64,000 nucleotides of DNA. Origin: an uncultured Scytonema sp. Lineage in GTDB: Bacteria; Cyanobacteriota; Cyanobacteriia; Cyanobacteriales; Nostocaceae. The DNA is taken from the NCBI GenBank assembly GCA_937873135.1, contig CALMVQ010000368.1, positions 39,957 through 103,956 on the forward strand, written 5' to 3'. Within the stretch, counting starts at the first letter, position 1. The number at the start of each line of letters is the position of its first letter. Position numbers and translations under genes: made by a program. The notes beneath the pieces were generated by a model that worked only from the letters and a program-made list of their open reading frames with translations, had not been told where the DNA came from and searched no databases. Positions 1-9,925 of the stretch are shown here, in pieces.

Positions 1-1792
1 ACTGCTGTGTGGCTTGTTGGATCTGTTCTTCCTCAGGATAGAGCACCGTACGTAAATCCAATCCAATGTGAGGTTTGAGAAGGTACGAACACTCATCAAC
101 TTGCTGTTTGAAAATGAGTTCACTCTGGTAGAGTTCCTTGCTCATATTCACATACTGTGTACCCTGTCCGGAAAACATAAACACAACAGGGCGATGATTA
201 CAAAGTTTTTGGTGGTGAGTGAAAACTTGTTGTTGATCTTGAAGTGATAGTGCCGTTACCGCATCTTCAAGGTCTTTACACACCAGTATCCGCCGATAGT
301 CAAAAGCCCGACGACCCACATCAAGGGTATAAGCTACATCAGCAAAATTTAAATCAGGATGCTGCTTTAAGTGAGTAGCTAAATTAGCTGTGGCGGTTTC
401 CAATGCTGTACTGGTTTTGGCAGACAGCAACAATAACTGCCAAGGACGAGAAGCCCCAGATGTTTCAAGAACTGGGGCTTCTTCAAGAATCACGTGGGCA
501 TTAGTTCCACCAATCCCGAAGGAACTGACACCTGCACGTCGGGGGATGCCGTTTGTTTCCCATTCGGAAAGTATAGTATTAACGTAAAAAGGACTGTTGG
601 CAAAATCAATCTGGGGATTAGGTTCCTCAAAGTGTAAACTGGGAGGTATTTGTTTATGCTTAAGAGCTAGGACTGTTTTAATCAAGCCAGTAACCCCAGC
701 AGCAGCGTCCAAATGTCCAATATTTGTTTTGACTGAACCGATTGCACAGAAGTCTTTTTTCTCAGTACTGGAGCGAAAAGCTTGTGTCAGTGCGGCAATC
801 TCAATCGGATCTCCTAGTGATGTCCCCGTTCCATGAGCCTCAATATAAGTGATCGTTTCAGGTTCAACCTCGGCAACAACTTGAGCGGTTCTAATCACCT
901 TGGCTTGAGTATCTATACGAGGTGCTGTGTAACTAACCTTGAAAGCTCCATCGTTATTGATAGCTGAACCTTTGATGACAGCATGGATGAAATCTCCATC
1001 TGCTAGAGCATCTTCTAATCTCTTCAAAACCACAATGCCCACACCTTCGCCGCTAACAGTTCCCTGTGCCTTAGCATCAAAGGCGCGACAGTGTCCGTCA
1101 GGAGATCCAATTGCGCCATCTTTATAAAAATAGCCAGCTTTTCTTGATGCAGAGATTGAAACACCACCAGCCAAAGCCATATCACACTCGCCATTTAGCA
1201 AACTTTGACATGCTAAGTGGACAGCAACTAATGAAGTTGAACAGGCAGTTTGAACTGTATAACTTGGTCCTTCTAAGTTAAGTTTGTAAGAAACACGTGT
1301 GGTCAAGAAATCTTTATCACTTCCAATCAAAAGTTGGAAACTATCAACCGAATTTATAAGATTTTTGTTTGAATAAAGGTTAAAAAAATAGCTGTTTATG
1401 CTGGTTCCAGCGTAAACACCAATCGGTTTCTCGTAAGTTTCACAATTGTAGCCAGCATTTTCAATAGCTTGCCAAGCACATTCTAAAAATAGACGTTGTT
1501 GTGGATCGGTAACTTCTGCTTCTCGGGGATTAAAGGCAAAGAAGGAAGCATCGAATAATTCTACATCTTCTAATACAGCCCGTGCTTTGACATAATTAGG
1601 GTCAGTCAGCACAGCTTTTTCTATTCCTGAAGATAACAGTTCTTCATCACTGAAGAAAAAAATAGACTCTACGCCTTTTTGCAGATTTTGCCAAAATTCT
1701 TCAACATTTTTGGCTCCAGGAAAACGCCCGGCAATACTGATAATTGCTATTTCTGAGCCATTAATAGTAGGAGATACTATAGAATAATTCAT
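1..1792 (-). CDS. Type I PKS, KS-AT..., 3' end outside window (partial)
   Basis: This is the N-terminal 597 residues of a modular polyketide synthase whose gene continues beyond position 1. The start is the ATG at 1792, which overlaps the stop of the upstream NRPS gene as ATGA (1789-1792), so translation is probably coupled. The ketosynthase has AGRFPG near residue 21, active-site Cys184 in TACSTSL, and both catalytic histidines (AHGTGT and TNIGHLD). The acyltransferase begins at VVFMFSGQGTQ, but the window ends before its GHSxG serine, so the extender unit and any reductive domains are unknown. It is the last visible protein of the assembly line and should extend the chain delivered by the Thr module. 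It is a real gene cut by the window, not a truncated one. Confidence 0.93.
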   Translation of the reverse strand, partial: MNYSIVSPTINGSEIAIISIAGRFPGAKNVEEFWQNLQKGVESIFFFSDEELLSSGIEKAVLTDPNYVKARAVLEDVELFDASFFAFNPREAEVTDPQQRLFLECAWQAIENAGYNCETYEKPIGVYAGTSINSYFFNLYSNKNLINSVDSFQLLIGSDKDFLTTRVSYKLNLEGPSYTVQTACSTSLVAVHLACQSLLNGECDMALAGGVSISASRKAGYFYKDGAIGSPDGHCRAFDAKAQGTVSGEGVGIVVLKRLEDALADGDFIHAVIKGSAINNDGAFKVSYTAPRIDTQAKVIRTAQVVAEVEPETITYIEAHGTGTSLGDPIEIAALTQAFRSSTEKKDFCAIGSVKTNIGHLDAAAGVTGLIKTVLALKHKQIPPSLHFEEPNPQIDFANSPFYVNTILSEWETNGIPRRAGVSSFGIGGTNAHVILEEAPVLETSGASRPWQLLLLSAKTSTALETATANLATHLKQHPDLNFADVAYTLDVGRRAFDYRRILVCKDLEDAVTALSLQDQQQVFTHHQKLCNHRPVVFMFSGQGTQYVNMSKELYQSELIFKQQVDECSYLLKPHIGLDLRTVLYPEEEQIQQATQQ

Positions 1793-4700
1793 AACTCCTT
1801 AATCTCTTTACTATTTGTGATTGACTTAATCTTTTGAAGACGTTTCTTTTGTTGAGCCTTACCTGCTTCAATAGTTTCAGGTTGAATATCTGTTTTATAA
1901 GAATATGATGTTGTTTGTTTTTGTAATGAACTTAAGTACTTTGCCAGAGAGCTTATATTTGGGTATCTAAACATTTCGAGTATTGATATTTGCGATTTGA
2001 ATATTTCACGTAATTGGCTATGAACCTTAACTATAAGTAATGAATGACCACCAAGTTCAAAAAAGTTATCGTGAATGCCTATTTTCTCGACATTAAGAGC
2101 CTTTTGCCATATAGTAGCAATTGTTTGTTCTAGCTCAGTTTGAGGCATCACATAAGCAATTTCTAACTCCGGACGAAGATTTTTCGGTGCAGGCAAGGCT
2201 TGGCGGTTTATTTTGCCGTTGGACGTTAGTGGCAACGCCTCCAGCATGACAAAAACTGATGGCACCATATACTCGGGCAGCTGCTTCAGAAGGAAGTTTC
2301 GTAGTTCAGTGGTTGTCGGTGTATGCTTGTTCATAGGGACAACATAGACAACTAAGTGCTTGTCACCTGCTTGGGTGTCCTGAGCTAGTACCACAGTCTC
2401 CCGTACCTCTGGGTGTTGAGCTAGCATTGCCTCAATTTCGCCAAGTTCAATGCGGAAACCTCGGATTTTAACTTGATGATCAATGCGTCCTAAGTATTCA
2501 ATGTCCCCATTTGGCAGATAGCGGGCTAAGTCGCCGGATTTATAAAAGCGTACATTGAGTTTATCACTGAAAAAATTAGGAACAAACCTCTGGGCAGTTA
2601 GTTCTGGTCTATTTAGATAACCTCGTGCTACACCAGCACCACAAACGTACATCTCACCCCTGACTCCAATAGGTACTAGTTGTTGATATTGGTCTAACAA
2701 GTAAATTTGCAAGTCAGGAATTGGACGACCAATGACACTTCCTGGGGCAACTTCTAAGTCTGCCATTGTCAGTGGACGATATGTCACATGCACAGTTGTT
2801 TCCGTAATGCCGTACATATTGACTAACTGTGGAAACTGATCGCCGTGGCGCTCAAACCAGGGTTTCAAAATCTGAAGTTCCAGAGCTTCTCCACCAAAAA
2901 TGACCAGTCGCAGGCTCAACTTGTTGGCACGCCCCAAAGATTCCTCTGCTTGTACGAGTTGGCGGAAAGCTGAAGGCGTCTGATTGAGTACTGTCACTTG
3001 CTGCGTTAACAATAATTTATAAAAATCTTCGGGTGAACGACTCAGCCAGTAAGGTACTACCACTAACTTTCCACCATACAGCAGGGCAGCCCAGAGTTCC
3101 CAAACTGAGAAATCAAAGGCAATTGAATGGAAAAGTGACAAGACGTCGTGTTGGTTGAAGTGATACCAGGATTCAGTTGCTGCCAACAGACGGACAACAT
3201 TGGCATGAGTCACTAGCACGCCTTTGGGTTGACCTGTTGAGCCTGAGGTGTAGATGATATAAGCTAGGTTATCATTTGTACACTTACTGATTAAGTTTTC
3301 TTGGTTTTCCTGAGCAATACTCTCCCAATTGGTGTCTAAACAAACAATTTTGGTCTGATGTTTCGGCAAATTCTCTATTAATCGCTGTTGCGTTAGCAAC
3401 ACTGGTACCTGAGCGTCCTGTAGTATGAAAGCTAATCGTTCTTGTGGATATACTGCATCTAGCGATACATAAACGCCACCAGCCTTGAAGATGCCTAATA
3501 ACCCGATAACCATATTGACTGATCGCTCTACGCAAATGCCCACTAGTACCTCTGGTTCTACCCCAAGCGATCGCAGGTGGTGCGCTAGCTGATTAGCTCG
3601 TTGATTCAGTTCACAGTAGGTCAATTGTTGGTCTTCATAGACAACAGCAATTGCGTCAGGCGATCGCTCTACCTGAGCTTCAAATAACTGATGAATGCAT
3701 TGATTTTGAGGATAGTCAACTTGTGTCTTATTCCACTCTATCAGCAGTTGATGCCGTTCTTCCTCACTTATAATTGAGAGCTTTGATATTTGCTGGTCGG
3801 GATTAGCCACAATACTGGAGAGCAAGGTTTGAAAGTGCCCTAGCATCCGGTGAATTGTGGCAGCATCAAACAAATCTGTATTGTACACTAAAATTCCGAG
3901 CAGCTCTTGCTCTTTTTCTACCATAGATAGGGTCAGATCAAACTTCGCCGTTTCTTTGTCGAATTCTAAAGGGCTCAAGGTTAAACCTGGTAGATCCAAA
4001 GTTGTGGTTGGGGTATTCTGGAGTTGGAACATTACCTGAAATAATGGTGTATGACTCAGGTTTCGCTCCGGCTGTAGTTTCTCCACAAGCTGCTCAAAGG
4101 GCAAGTCCTGGTTAGCATAAGCCCCTAAAGCAACCTCTCGCGCTCGGTATAAAATCTCCCGAAAACTTGGAGTACCTGAAAGGTCAGTACGCATGACTAA
4201 GGTATTGACAAAAAATCCAATTAGACATTCAACTTCAGATCGGTTGCGACCAGAGATGGTAGTACCTACTACAATGTCATCCTGACCAGTGTAGCGGTAG
4301 AGCAACGTCTGAAACGCTGCCAGTAGTGTCATGAATAGTGTGACCTTCTCCTGCTGGCTTAGTTTCTGAAGAGCTTCGGTTAGAGGTTTGGATAGAATCA
4401 GAGATTGCGTTGCGCCTCGGTTGGTTTGAACTGCTGGGCGAGGACGGTCAGTTGGTAACTCCAGTATAGTTGGAGTACTACTCAACTGCTGCTTCCAATA
4501 TGACAACTGAGCCTCTCGCACTTCTCTCTGGAGCCACTGTTGCTGCCAGATAGCAAAGTCTGCATATTGGATTGGTAGTTCTGGGAGCGGTGAAATTTTA
4601 CCCATAGAGAAGGCTTCGTAAAGAGCCACAAGTTCTTGGATGATTACCCCAAAAGACCATTGATCACACACAATGTGATGCATTGTGAACAGCAACACGT

Positions 4701-5205
4701 ACTGAGCTTCACCTAATTGTAGCAGAGTGACTCGCACCAGTGGATCGTTCGCTAAATCAAAGGGTTGCGCCTGCTCGTCAGTGACAAGGTTTCGTACCTC
4801 AGCCTCTTGCTCATCCTTTGGAAGCAGTTGTAGATCCACTATCGGTAGAGCAAAAGCCAAGCTTGGAGCTATGACCTGGAACGGTTGCCCATCTACCATA
4901 ATAAAATTAGTACGCAAAATTTCGTGACGCTGCACAATTTCTTTGAGGCTCTGCACCAGCACAGTCACGTTGAGTGATCCCTGCAGATGGAAAGCGTAAG
5001 GTTCGTTGTATAAGGATTGACCGGGTTGCAACTGGTCGAGGAACCACAGGCGCTCTTGGGCAAACGACAGGGGAGCAGGATTCTTTTGTGAGCGCCGAGG
5101 AATACCCTGATCTGTAAATTTACCTCGCATCCACTTTTCAAAAAGAGCCTGTTTTGTTGGTGATAAATTAGATTTTTGTCCGGACAGCGCATTTGGTTCA
5201 GACAT
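1789..5205 (-). CDS. NRPS module C-A-PCP, predicted to load threonine
   Basis: One NRPS module of 1138 residues. The condensation domain (about 45-480) has HHIVCDQ at 176-182; the usual final Gly of HHxxxDG is Gln, but both histidines and the Asp remain. The adenylation domain (about 505-960) has YTSGSTGQPKG. Aligning its binding pocket to GrsA gives the code D-F-W-N-I-G-M-V-H-K, the established Thr code. The PCP serine is Ser1055 in GGHSL. A charged C-terminal tail with many Lys and Glu residues looks like a docking segment. The ATG at 5205 lies 76 nt after the preceding PKS stop, and the 3' end overlaps the next PKS by 4 nt. It should condense a polyketide-extended chain onto Thr and hand it to the PKS at 1-1792. 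Confidence 0.95.
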   Translation of the reverse strand: MSEPNALSGQKSNLSPTKQALFEKWMRGKFTDQGIPRRSQKNPAPLSFAQERLWFLDQLQPGQSLYNEPYAFHLQGSLNVTVLVQSLKEIVQRHEILRTNFIMVDGQPFQVIAPSLAFALPIVDLQLLPKDEQEAEVRNLVTDEQAQPFDLANDPLVRVTLLQLGEAQYVLLFTMHHIVCDQWSFGVIIQELVALYEAFSMGKISPLPELPIQYADFAIWQQQWLQREVREAQLSYWKQQLSSTPTILELPTDRPRPAVQTNRGATQSLILSKPLTEALQKLSQQEKVTLFMTLLAAFQTLLYRYTGQDDIVVGTTISGRNRSEVECLIGFFVNTLVMRTDLSGTPSFREILYRAREVALGAYANQDLPFEQLVEKLQPERNLSHTPLFQVMFQLQNTPTTTLDLPGLTLSPLEFDKETAKFDLTLSMVEKEQELLGILVYNTDLFDAATIHRMLGHFQTLLSSIVANPDQQISKLSIISEEERHQLLIEWNKTQVDYPQNQCIHQLFEAQVERSPDAIAVVYEDQQLTYCELNQRANQLAHHLRSLGVEPEVLVGICVERSVNMVIGLLGIFKAGGVYVSLDAVYPQERLAFILQDAQVPVLLTQQRLIENLPKHQTKIVCLDTNWESIAQENQENLISKCTNDNLAYIIYTSGSTGQPKGVLVTHANVVRLLAATESWYHFNQHDVLSLFHSIAFDFSVWELWAALLYGGKLVVVPYWLSRSPEDFYKLLLTQQVTVLNQTPSAFRQLVQAEESLGRANKLSLRLVIFGGEALELQILKPWFERHGDQFPQLVNMYGITETTVHVTYRPLTMADLEVAPGSVIGRPIPDLQIYLLDQYQQLVPIGVRGEMYVCGAGVARGYLNRPELTAQRFVPNFFSDKLNVRFYKSGDLARYLPNGDIEYLGRIDHQVKIRGFRIELGEIEAMLAQHPEVRETVVLAQDTQAGDKHLVVYVVPMNKHTPTTTELRNFLLKQLPEYMVPSVFVMLEALPLTSNGKINRQALPAPKNLRPELEIAYVMPQTELEQTIATIWQKALNVEKIGIHDNFFELGGHSLLIVKVHSQLREIFKSQISILEMFRYPNISSLAKYLSSLQKQTTSYSYKTDIQPETIEAGKAQQKKRLQKIKSITNSKEIKEL

Positions 5206-5281
5206 GTTGCTACTCTATTGCTGTTTTAATAACAAATCAAAATAGGTTTATATGCTGCTGAAAAACGGGTTTTAGTCAAAA

Positions 5282-8200
5282 TTAAACTCCTAAAAGACGT
5301 TGAGTTTCCTCTTCAGATAATTGTTCTATTTTCTCCATAACCATTTGTTCAATAAGTTGAGCTAACTCGGCAATAGTAGAGTAATCAAAGAATATACTGC
5401 GTAGAGATAACTCTACTGGAAAAGATTTTCGCAACTGAGAAATAACTTGGGTTGCAAGCAGTGAGTGCCCACCCAATTCAAAGAAGTTGTCATGAATGCC
5501 TATCCGCTCGATTCCAAGAAGCTGTTGCCAAATGTTGGCAATGGTTTGCTCAACATCAGTACGAGGAGCTACATAATCATTCCCCAAATTGGGGCGAGGA
5601 TGGGTTGGTGTGCCGAGATTGGACAGCGCTAATTTATCTTCCGAAGAATTGTTTTGCTCAATATTTGGTAATGATTCCCGCTTTAACCATTGCTCAATCC
5701 TTACTTGCAAATCCCCTGTAGAGACAACGACTTGATTGAGTTGACTTTTGGATAAAATGCGTTGAAAAACCTCTACACCTTCAGTAGGTATTATACCTAA
5801 TCTAGCCAAAGTTGTTTTATAAGTTATATTTTGTTCTTCTTTTTGTTTAAGTTGCCACATGTCCCAGTTAATGCTTATCCAAGGAACAGGACTTGTTTGA
5901 TTTTGTTTGTGGGCAAAAGCATCCATAAAGATATTCGCTGCTGAATAAGCGACGTACCCTAATCCACCCAAAATCGATGATAAAGAGGATAGCAAAAGAC
6001 AAAAATCAAGGTCTTTATCCAGCAAAACTTTTTCTAGTACATATAGTCCATGCACTTTCGGTTGAAATTGGCACTGGCAATCAGTTTGAGAAGTTTCTTG
6101 AATAGCTCTTTGTGATTTTTCTCCAACAACTCCTGCGGCATGGATGACGCCATGAATTTCACCAAAGTGTTCAGTGACTAATGCGATCGCTCTTCGCATC
6201 TGTTCTAGGTCAGCGACATCGGCACTCTCGACCAAAACCTCTGCACCTAACTGCTCTAATGTCTGTACTTTTTTAATTTTATAGCTTACCTCATCCTGGT
6301 CATCATGAGTTACTAGCCATTTTTCCCACTCATCTCTCTGAGGAAGACCAGAACGTGATATCAAAACCAGTTTAGGCTGTACTGTCTGGGCTAGATACTC
6401 CGCCAGTATCAGACCAAGACTTCCCAAGCCACCAGTGATTAGGTAAACTCCTCCTTGCCGCAGCCGTGTTTTCCCTGAGCAGGGTTTCTCTAAACGGACT
6501 GCTTCATAAGTTTGAATCCAGCGATGATGACCTCGGTAGGCAATTACTAAGTCAGTTGATTGTATTGTAAATTCTGCTATAAGTTGCTCTATCAGTTTCT
6601 CCTGTTGCCAGGTTCCAGATTTAGGAATAACAATATCAATGTTGCGGCAAGCAATATTCGGATATTCTTGCCTAATCACTTTACATGCTCCTAATACAGT
6701 TGCCTTCTCTGGGCATAAGTTCTCGTCACCAGTCACATCATGTACGTTGTTTGTTACAACTAGGATTTGAAGAGGATTAGTGATACTTTGTTGTCCAAGT
6801 GCTTGAGCTAGGAAAAGCAAACTGTAAAAGCCAAAATACTGATTCGTTTCAAAAGACTCGATTTCTGAGGAGATCTCATTGTTTCCTTTGATGCCCCATA
6901 AGTGAGCAATTATTTGTGGGGTTAAATCCCGATCACTCAGGGCTTGGAGCAAAGCGTCATAGTCATCCTTTTGTTGAGGGTTGACACAATATGCACGATC
7001 GCTTAGTTTAGTAAACTTATCTCCCATTATCACAGTAATGACGTCTTGACCTTGTTGTTGCAGGAATTTCACTATAAGTGAGCCCACATCATACTTATCA
7101 ACAAAGACTAACCAACATGACTTCTGCTTTACCAGTTCTGTATTTTCAACAGGTTCAAGCGGTTGAGACTCTTTCCAAACTGGGATGTAGAACCAATCGG
7201 CAAGATCGATCTGTTTGTGTAACGATTCTTGGTACGTAGTCACAGAGACAGTTGAAGATTGTGGCTCAATCCAGTATCTTTGTCGGTCAAATGGATATGT
7301 TGGCAAGGCAATCCGATAACGCCATTCATTGGCGTAAAAGCCGGACCAATCTATCTTCGTTCCCGTAAGCCAGAGCTGCGAGAGTGTATTGAGCAAAAAA
7401 GCGACATCCGACTGTTGCTGTTTTGGATGGCGTAACGAAGAAAGTACAATCTGTTGCTCGTCTTTTTCTGGATGCTGTCTAACCAAGGTACTTAATGTCC
7501 GTCCCGGACCAACTTCTAGGAGAATTTGCTCTGGCTTTTGCAGTAAGTGAGCAATACCCTCAGCAAAGCGCACCGTCTGCCGTAAATGCTTTGCCCAGTA
7601 GCTGGGATCGGTTGCCTCAGTTTTGGAGATCCATGTCCCAGTTACATTGGACACAAAAGGAATTTTCGGAGCCTTCAGGTTAATTTTTTTAACTTGTGCC
7701 ATGAACGGCTCGATGATTGGGTGCATCATCTGGGAGTGAAAGGCATGAGAAGTGTGCAGTTGGCGACAGTCTATGCCTTGCTTAGTGAGTTGGTTTTGTA
7801 ACTCACCAATCGTTGAGGTTGACCCCGAAACCACGCACAGGGATGGTCCATTGATTGCGGCTAAGGAGAAATTTTTGCCCAGCAGGGATTGTACCTCTTT
7901 TTCTGATAGAGGTACAGCTAGCATATTACCAGCAGGCATTTGCTGCATTAATTGTCCACGGGTAGTCACTAGTACCAATGCATCTTCAAGAGAGAACACT
8001 TCAGCCAAGCAAGCTGCTACATATTCCCCAATGCTGTGACCAATCATCGCCTCGGGCAGGATTCCCCACGCCATCCACAATTGCGCCAGAGCATACTCAA
8101 GCACAAACAGTGCTGGTTGGACAATTGCAGTCTGCGTGAGCTGGTGTGCCGCTGCTTGCTCCTTTTCTGCGGGTGGATACACCACAGAGCGCAAATCAAT

Positions 8201-9925
8201 TTCTAAGTGAGGTTTTAGAAGTTCACAGCATTTATCAATCTGTTCTCGGAAAATAGGCTCACTCTGGTAAAGTTCTCGACCCATCTCTATATACTGAGAT
8301 CCCTGTCCGGGAAACATGAACACAACAGGGCGATTACAGGGCTTTCGGTAGTGGGTGAAAACTTGTTGAGGATCTTGAGTTGATAGTACCTTGACTGCAT
8401 CTTTAAGATCTTGGCACACCAACATTCGCCGATGGTCAAAATTTCGACGACCCACGCTTAGAGTGTAAGCTACATCAGCGAGATTCAAATCAGGATGCTG
8501 CTTTAAATAGGTAGCTAAATTAGCTGTGGCGGTTAAGAGCGCTGTACTGGTTTTGGCAGACAGCAACAATAACTGCCAGGGACGAGTGAAACCAGATGGT
8601 TTAATAACTGGGGCTTCTTCAAGAATCACATGAGCATTAGTCCCACCAATGCCAAAAGAACTGACTCCCGCACGGCGAGGAGTACCGTTTGTTTTCCAAT
8701 CAGACAATGTGGTATTGACGTAAAAAGGACTGTTGGCAAAATCAATTTCGGCATTGGGTTGCTCAAAATGCAAGCTTGGTGGTATTTGCTTGTGTTTGAG
8801 TGCAAGGACAGTTTTAATGAGACTTGTAACACCAGCTGCCCTATCTAAATGTCCGATATTAGTTTTTACCGAACCAATGGCGCAGAAGCGCTTTTTATTT
8901 GTTCCTGCACTAAATACTTTTTTCAGCGCCCTAACTTCAATAGGATCGCCCAGAACTGTACCTGTTCCGTGGCATTCTACATAGGTAATTGTCTCAGGAG
9001 CAAACTCAGCGATCGCCTGAGCTTGGGCAATCACCTCGGCTTGTCCATCGACACTGGGTGCTGTGTAACCCACTTTCAAAGAACCATCGTTATTGATGGC
9101 TGAACCCTTGATAACTGCATAGATGTAGTTGCCATCTGCTAGTGCTTCTTCTAACCTCTTGAGTACAACAATGCCCATACCGTTACCGAAAACGGTACCT
9201 TGTGCCTTAGCATCAAAAGTGCGACAGTGACCATCGGGAGAAGCCATTCCGTCTTCTTGATGTAAATAACCTTGATTTTGCGGAACTTGTACTGTAATGC
9301 CACCTGCTAGTGCTATGTCACATTGGTAACTCAATAATCCTTGGCAAGCTAGATGAACTGCTACCAATGACGTGGAACAAGCAGTACTGACGTTAAAGCT
9401 CGGTCCCTTCAGGTTCAATTTATAAGAAACTCGTGTAGGTATATGATCTTTATCATTACCACTAACAATGATTGTCCCACTTAGTGATTTGAGAAGGTCA
9501 TGATTTGAGATTAGGTTGTTCAGTAAGTAGGTACTTAGGTTGCTCCCTGCGTAAACTCCGATAAACTCTTCATATGTTTCCGGATCATAACCAGCATTTT
9601 CAAGAGCTTCCCAGGCACACTCCAAAAAAAGACGGTGTTGTGGATCCATAACTTCAGCTTCCCTAGGCGTGAAGCCGAAGAATGGAGCGTCAAACATTTC
9701 TATGTCTAACAGCCCAGCTCCGGCTTTTACATAGTGAGGATTCTGCAGCAAAGTCGGATCTACACCTTCTGACAGTAATTCCTCATCAGTAAAGAATGAA
9801 ATTGATTCCCGTCCTTCGCACAAATTAACCCAAAACTCATCAGTACTTTTGGCTCCAGGAAAACGACCAGCCATCCCGATAATAGCTATTCCTTTTGAGG
9901 AATCGTGAGATTCTCGATTATCCAT
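5282..9925 (-). CDS. Type I PKS module KS-AT-KR-ACP, malonyl-type
   Basis: A single PKS module of 1547 residues. The KS has Cys183 in TACSTSL plus both histidines (CHGTGT and TNIGHLD). The AT carries GHSIGEYVAA and SHAFHS, which point to malonyl-CoA. The ketoreductase has the nucleotide motif LITGGLGSLG and a catalytic Ser and Tyr in LLLSSLSS and VAYSAAN. The ACP has GGHSL. No dehydratase or enoylreductase is visible, so a beta-hydroxyl should remain. I chose the ATG at 9925 (MDNRES): it overlaps the upstream stop by 8 nt and lies just before the conserved KS start. The frame can be read open up to a GTG at 10072, but that stretch lies inside the upstream ACP coding sequence and looks nothing like a PKS. 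Confidence 0.95.
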   Translation of the reverse strand: MDNRESHDSSKGIAIIGMAGRFPGAKSTDEFWVNLCEGRESISFFTDEELLSEGVDPTLLQNPHYVKAGAGLLDIEMFDAPFFGFTPREAEVMDPQHRLFLECAWEALENAGYDPETYEEFIGVYAGSNLSTYLLNNLISNHDLLKSLSGTIIVSGNDKDHIPTRVSYKLNLKGPSFNVSTACSTSLVAVHLACQGLLSYQCDIALAGGITVQVPQNQGYLHQEDGMASPDGHCRTFDAKAQGTVFGNGMGIVVLKRLEEALADGNYIYAVIKGSAINNDGSLKVGYTAPSVDGQAEVIAQAQAIAEFAPETITYVECHGTGTVLGDPIEVRALKKVFSAGTNKKRFCAIGSVKTNIGHLDRAAGVTSLIKTVLALKHKQIPPSLHFEQPNAEIDFANSPFYVNTTLSDWKTNGTPRRAGVSSFGIGGTNAHVILEEAPVIKPSGFTRPWQLLLLSAKTSTALLTATANLATYLKQHPDLNLADVAYTLSVGRRNFDHRRMLVCQDLKDAVKVLSTQDPQQVFTHYRKPCNRPVVFMFPGQGSQYIEMGRELYQSEPIFREQIDKCCELLKPHLEIDLRSVVYPPAEKEQAAAHQLTQTAIVQPALFVLEYALAQLWMAWGILPEAMIGHSIGEYVAACLAEVFSLEDALVLVTTRGQLMQQMPAGNMLAVPLSEKEVQSLLGKNFSLAAINGPSLCVVSGSTSTIGELQNQLTKQGIDCRQLHTSHAFHSQMMHPIIEPFMAQVKKINLKAPKIPFVSNVTGTWISKTEATDPSYWAKHLRQTVRFAEGIAHLLQKPEQILLEVGPGRTLSTLVRQHPEKDEQQIVLSSLRHPKQQQSDVAFLLNTLSQLWLTGTKIDWSGFYANEWRYRIALPTYPFDRQRYWIEPQSSTVSVTTYQESLHKQIDLADWFYIPVWKESQPLEPVENTELVKQKSCWLVFVDKYDVGSLIVKFLQQQGQDVITVIMGDKFTKLSDRAYCVNPQQKDDYDALLQALSDRDLTPQIIAHLWGIKGNNEISSEIESFETNQYFGFYSLLFLAQALGQQSITNPLQILVVTNNVHDVTGDENLCPEKATVLGACKVIRQEYPNIACRNIDIVIPKSGTWQQEKLIEQLIAEFTIQSTDLVIAYRGHHRWIQTYEAVRLEKPCSGKTRLRQGGVYLITGGLGSLGLILAEYLAQTVQPKLVLISRSGLPQRDEWEKWLVTHDDQDEVSYKIKKVQTLEQLGAEVLVESADVADLEQMRRAIALVTEHFGEIHGVIHAAGVVGEKSQRAIQETSQTDCQCQFQPKVHGLYVLEKVLLDKDLDFCLLLSSLSSILGGLGYVAYSAANIFMDAFAHKQNQTSPVPWISINWDMWQLKQKEEQNITYKTTLARLGIIPTEGVEVFQRILSKSQLNQVVVSTGDLQVRIEQWLKRESLPNIEQNNSSEDKLALSNLGTPTHPRPNLGNDYVAPRTDVEQTIANIWQQLLGIERIGIHDNFFELGGHSLLATQVISQLRKSFPVELSLRSIFFDYSTIAELAQLIEQMVMEKIEQLSEEETQRLLGV

